NCBI GenBank assembly: GCA_024710585.1
Contig: JANJUM010000102.1
Location: 1 to 43,713, forward strand
Source: Desulforhopalus sp.
GTDB lineage: Bacteria > Desulfobacterota > Desulfobulbia > Desulfobulbales > Desulfocapsaceae
Reading direction: 5' to 3'
DNA: 43,713 nucleotides
In this document: positions 37,987 to 43,713 of the stretch, in pieces
Layout of the letters: every line of letters begins with the position of its first letter
Position numbering within the stretch: the first letter of the stretch is position 1
Notes under the pieces: model-generated
Seen by the model: only the letters and a program-made list of their open reading frames with translations
Databases searched by the model: none
What the model was told of the DNA's origin: nothing
Made by a program: the position numbers and the translations under genes

Positions 37987-40287
37987 ATGCCTCGACGCTT
38001 TTCCCTTTTCCCGCTTCTCCCGACGCTGCCGCTGCTCCTCTTCTGGCCACTGCTGGCCCTCTGTGCCGACAGCGCCCCGTCCTTTGACTTCGACAAGGCT
38101 CAGGCCACCCTCAAGGAGGTCTCGCGGCAGATCAAGGCAAAGAAGATGTCCGCGCAGCACACGGCGGAGGCCGTGCGCGAGCTCGAGCAACTGCGCGGCG
38201 GGGCGCAGACCTGCATCGAAGACACCGGCGCCCTCATCACCCGCCTCGAGGAAGAAACGGCCTCCCTGGGCAGCCCCGGCCCCCACGACTCCCCGGAGAC
38301 GGTCAAGGAGCGTCGCAGCCTGGAGAAGCGCAAGCAGGCGCAGCAGGTGACGCTGTCGGAATGTCGCCTGGCGCTGACCCTGGCCACCCGTGTCGGCAAC
38401 GAGCTCGACGAGTATGGCCGGCAACTGCAGAAAGAGGGTGTGCTGTCCCGCACTGGCAGCCTCGACCGACGCTTCACCGCGAGCCTCTCCTCCGCCGGGG
38501 ACGTCGTCAGGCAATGGGCCACCTACCTGCGCGAGCGCTCCGGCCTCGGCGATCTCGGCTTGGCGCAGCTGCTGCCGCTGGCGCTGCTCGTGCTCGGCGG
38601 CGGAGTGGCCGCGGCAAGGATATCGCGGCCTCTCTTCGCCCACAGGGCGGCACCGGCGAGCCGGGCCTCGTTCACCCTGGCCGGCGGCCTCCTCGTCGGC
38701 GCCGCCTTCCTTGGCTACATCTTCCATGAAGAGGCGGCCATGCCTTATACGCCGTGGCTGCTGCTCGCCCTGGCCACCGCGCTCTTGGCCCTGGCCACGC
38801 TGCGGCTGCGGACCCTGCGCTGGTCGATGGCCCCTGCCCTGTCGTCAGGCTCCCTCCTCGCCACCGCCACCCTGGCCATCGTGCTGCTCTTCTCCTCCCG
38901 CCTGCAGCTCGACTCCTACCCGGCAGCGCAGGAGAGCCTCTACCTTGGCCAGTCGCTCCTTCTCTGCCTCCTCGCGCTGACCATCTGCCGCCTTTTCTGG
39001 CCGCTGACGCTGCACGGGAATCTTGCCCGACTGGAGGCCTGGCGCAGGCCGACCCTGATCGCCGCCACCCTGGCCCTCCTCGCCGCCGAGTTCGCCGGCT
39101 TCCGCAACCTGACCGTCGTCGTGCTCCTCGGCCTGCTCGGCACGGCCCTGGTGGCGTCCATGCTTCGCTTCGCGCTGCTCTTCATCGAACGCGCCATCGG
39201 CGGCCTGTTGCCGGGCCGCTACCGCTGGCAGCGCCGCCTGCGCGACAGGCTGGGGCTGCTCCCCGACGACAGCCTGCCCTCGATCACCTGGTTGCTGGTG
39301 CTGGGCAGAATCCTCGCCTGGGCCCTGGCCCTGCGGCTATTCCTCGATTTCTGGGGAGTTCCGGAAGCGACGCTGAAGAAGGTGCACCTCGTCCTCCTCG
39401 ACGGTTTCACCCTCGGCGACCTGCGCGTGGTGCCGGCGCGGCTGGTGCTCGGCGTGCTCATTTTCGCGGTCGGCTGGACGGTCTTCGCCTGGCTGCGCAT
39501 GCGCATGGAGCGGCAATGGCTCGACCGCGCCGGGTTCTCGCAGAGCGCCCAGGATACCCTGGTCACCATGACCGGCTACTGCGGTTTCGCCCTGGCCCTC
39601 CTCTTCGGCCTGGCCACGGCCGGCTTCAGCTTCTCCAACCTGGCGGTCATCGCCGGGGCGCTGTCGGTGGGCATCGGCTTCGGCATGCAGAACATCGTCA
39701 ACAACTTCGTCTCCGGCCTTATCATCCTCTTCGAGAGGCCGATCAAACGGGGCGACTGGATCAGGATCGGCACCACCGAGGGCCATGTGCAGAAGATCAG
39801 CGTACGCTCGACCCTCATCAAGACCTTCGACCGCGCCGACGTCATCGTCCCCAACTCGGAGCTCATCTCCGGCCAGGTGACCAATATGACGCTCAACGAC
39901 AGCCTCGGCCGCCTCATCGTCCCGGTTGGCGTCGCCTACGGCACCGATATCGAGCTGGTACGGCGGCTTCTGCTGGAAATCGCCGCCTCAATGGAAGAAG
40001 TGATCAACGACGGTTCGGCACCCCAGCCGGCGGTGTTCTTCCTCACCTTCGGGCCAAGCTCCCTTGACTTCGAGCTGCGCTGCCACCTCCACCACATCGA
40101 CACCCGGCTCGCCGTGAAGAGCGCCATCAATTTCGAGATCGACAGGCTCTTCCGCCAGCACGGCATCGCCATCCCCTTCCCGCAGCAGGAAGTCTATATC
40201 AAGGAGTTCCCCTTCCCCGGCGGGGCTAGCGCTTCTTCTCCACCCGCCGCGCCCACTCCTCGAGAAGGCGGCGACGCTCGCGGCTGA
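37987..40287 (+). CDS. MscS-family mechanosensitive channel (large, multi-helix form)
   Basis: A 766-residue inner-membrane protein. A signal-like N-terminus (about 4-27) is followed by a periplasmic helical or coiled-coil region (about 30-185), then about ten membrane helices (190-560), the last of which is the pore-lining MscS helix (AVIAGALSVGIGFGMQNIVNNFVSGLIILFERP). The beta domain (KRGDWIRIGTTEGHVQKISVRSTLIKTFDRADVIVPNSEL) and C-terminal vestibule domain follow. It opens under membrane tension to release solutes during hypo-osmotic shock. AAGGAT precedes the ATG. The last 20 residues are low-complexity (ASASSPPAAPTPREGG) and lie over the 3' end of the convergent binding-protein gene, an overlap of 62 bases. 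Confidence 0.93.
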   Translation: MPRRFSLFPLLPTLPLLLFWPLLALCADSAPSFDFDKAQATLKEVSRQIKAKKMSAQHTAEAVRELEQLRGGAQTCIEDTGALITRLEEETASLGSPGPHDSPETVKERRSLEKRKQAQQVTLSECRLALTLATRVGNELDEYGRQLQKEGVLSRTGSLDRRFTASLSSAGDVVRQWATYLRERSGLGDLGLAQLLPLALLVLGGGVAAARISRPLFAHRAAPASRASFTLAGGLLVGAAFLGYIFHEEAAMPYTPWLLLALATALLALATLRLRTLRWSMAPALSSGSLLATATLAIVLLFSSRLQLDSYPAAQESLYLGQSLLLCLLALTICRLFWPLTLHGNLARLEAWRRPTLIAATLALLAAEFAGFRNLTVVVLLGLLGTALVASMLRFALLFIERAIGGLLPGRYRWQRRLRDRLGLLPDDSLPSITWLLVLGRILAWALALRLFLDFWGVPEATLKKVHLVLLDGFTLGDLRVVPARLVLGVLIFAVGWTVFAWLRMRMERQWLDRAGFSQSAQDTLVTMTGYCGFALALLFGLATAGFSFSNLAVIAGALSVGIGFGMQNIVNNFVSGLIILFERPIKRGDWIRIGTTEGHVQKISVRSTLIKTFDRADVIVPNSELISGQVTNMTLNDSLGRLIVPVGVAYGTDIELVRRLLLEIAASMEEVINDGSAPQPAVFFLTFGPSSLDFELRCHLHHIDTRLAVKSAINFEIDRLFRQHGIAIPFPQQEVYIKEFPFPGGASASSPPAAPTPREGGDARG

Positions 40288-41239
40288 TGGCGACGACGTC
40301 GACGTCGATGAGCTCGGCACCCTCCTCCAGAGTCCCGGGCAAGGGGAGGTTGGGACGCACCATGATGCGCGGGTCCTTGGCCTGGATGATCCGCTGCCCC
40401 TCGAGGCTGAGCGCCCAGTCGACGAAGGCGCGGGCGCCTTCCGGGTTGCGGGCGTCCTTGAAGACCGCCACCCCCACCGCCATGTAGGGGATGCCGTCGC
40501 CGGGGAGCAAGGCCTGTACCGGCGATTTGCCGCGGCGACCGAGCATCTCCCCGGACAGCGGCACCAGGGCCACCGGCACCTGCCCCGACTGGACCTTCTT
40601 CTGCGGGTCGCTGGCGCTCTTGGTGATATAGGCGGCATTGGCGGCCAGGGCCTCGAGATAGTTCCAGCCCTCGGCCTCGCCCATCTTCTTCAGCAGGCCG
40701 CCGATGGTGGCGAAGGTCGCTGAGGAAACCGCCGGGTCGGCGAACAGCAGCTGCCCCCGATACTCGGGCCGCACCAGATCCGCCCACAGCCTGGGCGGCG
40801 CCAGATTGCGCTCGGCCAGCAGGTCGGTGTTGACCAGGAGCCCGCTCAATACCAGCGACACCCCGGTCCAGTAGCCCTCCGCATCCTTGTAGGCCGCGGG
40901 GATCGCATCGGCTTCCGGGGAGCGATAGACCTCCAGCAGCCCCAGGTCGCGAGCCTTGAGAAAGCTGTCGATGCCGGCGCCGAACCACAGGTCGGCCAGG
41001 GGCCTGCCGCCTTCGGCGGCGGTGCGCGCCAGGATCTCGCCGGGGGGCATGTCGAGGAAATGGATGAGGATCCCGGTCTTTTTGTGAAACTCGGTGAAGA
41101 TCTCGCCCTTGTTGTCGTAGGTGGCAACCACCGTCAGGGTCGGCTGCTCGGCCGCTCCCGCATGAGGCAGTGCGGCGCAGAGCAGCAGGGCGAGAACGGC
41201 GCACAGCACGCCGCGGGGAGTACGGGCAACCATGAACAT
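40226..41239 (-). CDS. Periplasmic substrate-binding protein (Fe3+/AfuA-like ABC type), orphan
   Basis: A 337-residue secreted protein with a signal peptide (about 1-29, cleavage near HAGAAEQ). The mature part has the extracellular-binding-protein fold: LTVVATYDNKGEIFTEFHKKTGI, ADLWFGAGIDSFLKARDLGLLE, a hinge around PAAYKDAEGYWTGVSLVLSGLLVN, and VAVFKDARNPEGARAFVDWALSLEGQRII. This is the AfuA/FbpA-like family, often Fe(III) or related ligands, but the ligand cannot be told. No ABC permease or ATPase gene is next to it, so it either shares a transporter encoded elsewhere or serves a sensor. AAAGGAGA lies before the ATG and a near-consensus sigma-70 promoter upstream. Its 3' end overlaps the MscS gene by 62 bases on the opposite strand. 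Confidence 0.88.
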   Translation of the reverse strand: MFMVARTPRGVLCAVLALLLCAALPHAGAAEQPTLTVVATYDNKGEIFTEFHKKTGILIHFLDMPPGEILARTAAEGGRPLADLWFGAGIDSFLKARDLGLLEVYRSPEADAIPAAYKDAEGYWTGVSLVLSGLLVNTDLLAERNLAPPRLWADLVRPEYRGQLLFADPAVSSATFATIGGLLKKMGEAEGWNYLEALAANAAYITKSASDPQKKVQSGQVPVALVPLSGEMLGRRGKSPVQALLPGDGIPYMAVGVAVFKDARNPEGARAFVDWALSLEGQRIIQAKDPRIMVRPNLPLPGTLEEGAELIDVDVVAISRERRRLLEEWARRVEKKR

Positions 41240-41271
41240 CGTCGATCTCCTTTCATGAAAGGGCGGCGGGC

Positions 41272-41290
41272 GGGCGGTGCCTCACCGCCC
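41272..41290 (-). promoter_or_regulatory. Leader hairpin of the binding-protein gene
   Basis: GGGCGGTG and CACCGCCC form a perfect 8-bp stem with a 3-base loop, a few bases after the predicted start site. The palindrome TTTCATGAAA (41251-41260) follows just before the ribosome-binding site. These may control stability or translation. Confidence 0.4.
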
Positions 41291-41302
41291 GAAGCTGCAA
41301 AA

Positions 41303-41331
41303 GCTATAGCAGCCACCTGCGGCGCTGTCAA
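41303..41331 (-). promoter_or_regulatory. Predicted sigma-70 promoter of the binding-protein gene
   Basis: On the minus strand a perfect TTGACA (41331-41326) and TATAGC (41308-41303) are 17 bases apart. The predicted start is near 41296. Confidence 0.6.
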
Positions 41332-41341
41332 CAGCCTTGGC

Positions 41342-41370
41342 TTGCCGCCGGCCGGGAGGTCGGCTATAGT
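41342..41370 (+). promoter_or_regulatory. Predicted sigma-70 promoter of the 40-residue protein gene
   Basis: TTGCCG (41342-41347) and TATAGT (41365-41370) are 17 bases apart. It lies back to back with the binding-protein promoter, with only 10 bases between the two -35 hexamers. Confidence 0.5.
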
Positions 41371-41439
41371 GGTGAAGAATGTATTTGCCTTCGCGGCGTT
41401 CGGCCATTTCGGCAAGGTGCACGGCACAAGGAGCGTCCC

Positions 41440-41562
41440 ATGTCCAAAGAGAGAAACAGCAGGAAAGAAGAGAAGAAAAAACCGGCCATGACCCAGAAAG
41501 AGAAGCGGGCGGCGAAAAAAAGCAAGAACGAGGCCAGCGACCTCCTCGACAAGAAGAAATAG
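41440..41562 (+). CDS. Small lysine-rich protein, 40 residues
   Basis: An ATG with AAGGAG seven bases upstream opens a 40-codon frame ending in TAG. Almost half of the product is Lys, Arg or Glu (MSKERNSRKEEKKKPAMT at the N-terminus), with strong helical, probably disordered character and no Cys or aromatic residue. It has a well-placed promoter (41342-41370), so it is likely expressed as a single-gene unit. Similar very short, highly basic proteins occur in many bacteria without assigned function; nucleic-acid or ribosome binding is a natural guess. The gap to the next gene (41563-41732) contains a CCGCCCC/GGGGCGG stem-loop (41674-41697) that may end this transcript. Confidence 0.7.
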   Translation: MSKERNSRKEEKKKPAMTQKEKRAAKKSKNEASDLLDKKK

Positions 41563-41673
41563 CCACCCCGCCGGGGGCACCCTGGAGCCGGCAGAAAGAC
41601 TGGAAAACCGCTCCCCCTCGGGGCTAATCCGCGCCCCGCAAGACGACACCCTGCCGAAGGACCCCTGCGGCCG

Positions 41674-41697
41674 CCGCCCCCTGGCCTGACGGGGCGG
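41674..41697 (+). terminator. Hairpin between the 40-residue protein and pseudouridine synthase genes
   Basis: CCGCCCC and GGGGCGG form a 7-bp stem with a 10-base loop, 36 bases before the next ATG. No T-run follows, so terminator activity is uncertain. Confidence 0.3.
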
Positions 41698-41732
41698 AAC
41701 CTGCGGACGGGACAACCAGCGAGGAAGACGCC

Positions 41733-42650
41733 ATGGGCAAAGCCAGGGGCCTTTCGGTAGTCTATCTGCCGCGCAGCGGCCCGCCGTATCCGACGCTGCT
41801 CGAGTTCTTTTGCCGCCGCTTCCCGAGATTGACGGAAGAAATCTGGCGCGAGCGGCTCGAGAGCGGTGGAGTGCACGACGAGGCCGGCATGGCAGTGGGA
41901 ACGGACAGCCCCTACCTTCCCGACAGCCGCCTCTTCTACCGTCGCCAGGTAGCCGAGGAGCCGGTCATCCCCTTTGCCGAGGCAGTCGTTTACGAGGACG
42001 AGCACCTGCTGGTGGCCGACAAGCCGCCTTTTCTGCCGGTGAGCCCGGTGGGGGCCTATGTCGCCGAGACCCTGGTGGAACGCCTCAGACAGCGCACCGG
42101 CAACGACCAGCTCTCGCCCCTGCACCGCATCGACCGCGAAACCTCCGGCCTGGTGCTGCTGGCCAAGAGCCGCGTGGCCCGCGGCCGCTACCAGCCGCTC
42201 TTCGCCGCCGGCCTGGTGCGCAAGACCTACGCGGCCATCAGCACCTGCGCCGGGGTGCCCGAGTGGCGCCACTGCCTGGTGGAAAACCGTATCGAGCAAG
42301 GCCAGCCGTGGTTCCGCATGGAGGTTCGCCCCGGCCCGGTCAACGCCCGCAGCCACATCCATCTCCAGGAGGTGCGCAACGGCCGCGCCCGCCTCCTCCT
42401 TCACCCCGAGACCGGCAAGAAGCACCAGCTGCGCCTGCATCTCAGCAGCCTCGGCCTGCCGCTGGTCGGTGACCGCTTCTACCCCATCCTGCTCCCGGCC
42501 GGAGCGGACGATTTCCAGCACCCCCTGCAGTTGCTGGCCCTTCGCCTCGAGCTGCCCGACCCCTTTGGCAGTGCCGTGCACAGCTTCGAAAGCGGCCGCC
42601 GTCTCTCCCTCGACGACGAGGCCGCCCCCTGCCTCAGAAACGGTACATGA
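41733..42650 (+). CDS. RluA-family pseudouridine synthase
   Basis: A 305-residue enzyme that converts uridine to pseudouridine in RNA. The catalytic motif HRIDRETSGLVLLAKS contains Asp134. Other family motifs are YEDEHLLVADKPPFLPVSP (near 87), RKTYAAI, and the C-terminal LLHPETGKKHQLRLHLSSLGLPLVGDRFYP, the usual RLHTGRTHQIRVH-type segment. The N-terminal 80 residues form a short degenerate S4-like region rather than a clear S4 domain. GAGGAAG precedes the ATG. The target site (23S rRNA or tRNA) cannot be decided from sequence. The last 17 bases overlap the convergent methyltransferase gene. Confidence 0.92.
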   Translation: MGKARGLSVVYLPRSGPPYPTLLEFFCRRFPRLTEEIWRERLESGGVHDEAGMAVGTDSPYLPDSRLFYRRQVAEEPVIPFAEAVVYEDEHLLVADKPPFLPVSPVGAYVAETLVERLRQRTGNDQLSPLHRIDRETSGLVLLAKSRVARGRYQPLFAAGLVRKTYAAISTCAGVPEWRHCLVENRIEQGQPWFRMEVRPGPVNARSHIHLQEVRNGRARLLLHPETGKKHQLRLHLSSLGLPLVGDRFYPILLPAGADDFQHPLQLLALRLELPDPFGSAVHSFESGRRLSLDDEAAPCLRNGT

Positions 42651-43545
42651 GGCCGAGCGCCCTGATGTGCTCCGGCCCGATGCCGCAGCAGCCGCCGATG
42701 ATGCGCGCTCCCATGTCCAGCCAGCGACCCGCCTCGGCGGCATAGTCCCGCGGCGAGATGACATCGTTGAACTGCCAGTGGGGCATGACGAAAACCCCGG
42801 AGTGAGCGTAAACCCCCAGGGTCCCCGGCCACTGGGCGGCGAGCTCGGCGAAGGCCACGGTGGCGTCGGCGACCTCGGTGTGCATGATCAGGGCGGCCTC
42901 GCCGCCAAGGCCGGCCATGGCGCGCACCCCATCGGCCAGGGAATCCTGCAAATCCCAGAGCATCAGGCGGCCCTGCCGGTCTCGCCGGCAGCTGTAGCCG
43001 AGCCACACCGGCAGCCCGGTCTCCCGTGCCGCCCGCACCGCCAGGGTGCCCTGGAGGATATCGCCGATCATCTCGACGATCAGCAGGTCGACCCCGGCCC
43101 GGCAGAGCACCGCCGCCTGCTGGCGGTAAGCGGCCAGCGCCTCTTCCTCGCCGAGGAAGCTCTCGCTGGGATCGCTGCAAAAGGTGGTCGGGGCGATGGA
43201 ACCGGCCACCGCCACCTGCCGCCCCTTTGTCGCCCGGGCCTGCAACGCCAGCCGCACCGCCTTCTCGTTGAGCTCGACGAAACGCTCCTCAAGCCCGGCG
43301 CTGAGCAGCATGTGCCTGGCCAGGGAGAAGGAGTTGACGGTGATCACCTCGGCCCCGGCGTCGATATAGTCGCCATGTACCGCCAGCACCACCTCCGGCC
43401 GCGACAGCACCGCCTCCGCCGTCCACGCCGCGCCGTGCATGGGCACGCCGCGCCGCTCCAACTCGGTGCCAGTGGCGCCGTCGAGGAGGATGTTCCCGCC
43501 GTGGCGCAGTTTTTCTTCAAGAAAGGCATAAGGGGATGTGCTCAC
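42634..43545 (-). CDS. Homocysteine S-methyltransferase-family protein
   Basis: A 303-residue barrel protein of the betaine/S-methylmethionine-homocysteine methyltransferase family. Conserved segments include LLDGATGTELERRG, GAEVITVNSFSLARHMLLSAG, VAGSIAPTTF and the C-terminal zinc motif GGCCGIGPEHIRAL. The third zinc ligand usually comes from a GxNC segment; here the matching region reads GVYAHSG, so His replaces Cys or zinc binding is altered. The methyl donor and acceptor are therefore uncertain. The start is GTG 43545, with AGGAGG ten bases upstream, and it overlaps a TGA stop as GTGA, pointing to an upstream coding partner. Confidence 0.88.
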   Translation of the reverse strand: MSTSPYAFLEEKLRHGGNILLDGATGTELERRGVPMHGAAWTAEAVLSRPEVVLAVHGDYIDAGAEVITVNSFSLARHMLLSAGLEERFVELNEKAVRLALQARATKGRQVAVAGSIAPTTFCSDPSESFLGEEEALAAYRQQAAVLCRAGVDLLIVEMIGDILQGTLAVRAARETGLPVWLGYSCRRDRQGRLMLWDLQDSLADGVRAMAGLGGEAALIMHTEVADATVAFAELAAQWPGTLGVYAHSGVFVMPHWQFNDVISPRDYAAEAGRWLDMGARIIGGCCGIGPEHIRALGLMYRF

Positions 43546-43713
43546 CGCCTATCGTCCTCCTGGCAGAGCCGGCCGGCGCACGACCCGGCCGCGGCCGCGG
43601 CCCTGCGCCGGGCCAGCAGGCGCCCGCCGAGCCGCCCGAGCCTGGCCCCACCCCCCGCCGCCCCGGAATGGTGGACCGACGGGGTGATGGGCCTGTCGAA
43701 AAGGCTTGCGAAA
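43542..43713 (-). CDS. Possible C-terminal end of an upstream gene (runs off window)
   Basis: The minus-strand frame that enters at the right edge stays open for 57 codons and stops at TGA 43544-43542, overlapping the GTG of the methyltransferase gene as GTGA. Such overlap is typical of coupled genes. The visible tail is Ala/Gly/Arg-rich and ends CQEDDRR; no domain can be recognised. It could also be non-coding. Confidence 0.4.
   Translation of the reverse strand, partial: FASLFDRPITPSVHHSGAAGGGARLGRLGGRLLARRRAAAAAGSCAGRLCQEDDRR

Overview
The window is strongly GC-rich, with coding third positions mostly G or C, and is densely packed. It has no insertion sequence, phage gene, integrase or CRISPR array. 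The gene mix suggests an anaerobic or facultative member of the Desulfobacterota (former Deltaproteobacteria): many-PAS sensor kinases, a cytoplasmic molybdopterin/Fe-S/NAD(P)H redox complex, sigma-54 promoters and a carboxyspermidine-type polyamine operon. This placement is inference from gene content; no rRNA is present.

Region 1 (1-11241): A six-PAS sensor kinase, cut by the left edge, diverges from a ferritin-like gene. A six-gene redox operon follows (4788-11195): a four-cluster ferredoxin subunit, a GltD-like FAD/NAD(P)H oxidoreductase, a 69-residue protein, a CBS-like protein, a NuoG-like 2Fe-2S/4Fe-4S protein and a molybdopterin oxidoreductase without a Tat signal. The ferritin-like gene and the operon are each preceded by a sequence that fits the sigma-54 -24/-12 consensus with exact spacing, and each has an inverted repeat about 110-140 bp further upstream. 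This looks like a regulated soluble NAD(P)H-linked reductase of unknown substrate.

Region 2 (11400-22561): A LOG-family phosphoribohydrolase, tRNA-Ala(CGC) with a clear terminator, an EamA transporter, a signalling cluster on the minus strand (membrane protein, histidine kinase, lone receiver, and a GAF-GAF-PAS protein that has the phospho-acceptor helix but no ATPase domain), an MFS transporter, an NtrC-type sigma-54 activator and a second MFS transporter.

Region 3 (22770-34400): A 1340-residue membrane-anchored protein with a possible transglutaminase-like Cys/His/Asp core faces a translationally coupled pair, a SET-domain protein and a LysA-like PLP decarboxylase whose usual active-site Cys motif is altered. 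A bidirectional terminator separates this pair from a four-gene polyamine operon (speA, carboxy(nor)spermidine dehydrogenase, carboxy(nor)spermidine decarboxylase, speB) that could convert arginine to spermidine.

Region 4 (34450-43713): A small conserved-looking protein, a Cache-PAS hybrid kinase, a large MscS-family channel, an orphan periplasmic binding protein, a 40-residue lysine-rich protein with its own promoter, an RluA-family pseudouridine synthase, a homocysteine S-methyltransferase-family protein lacking one expected zinc Cys, and the tail of a further gene at the right edge.

The strongest candidates for undescribed biology are the sigma-54-linked redox operon, the SET/decarboxylase pair, the 1340-residue protein, and the ATPase-less kinase cluster.
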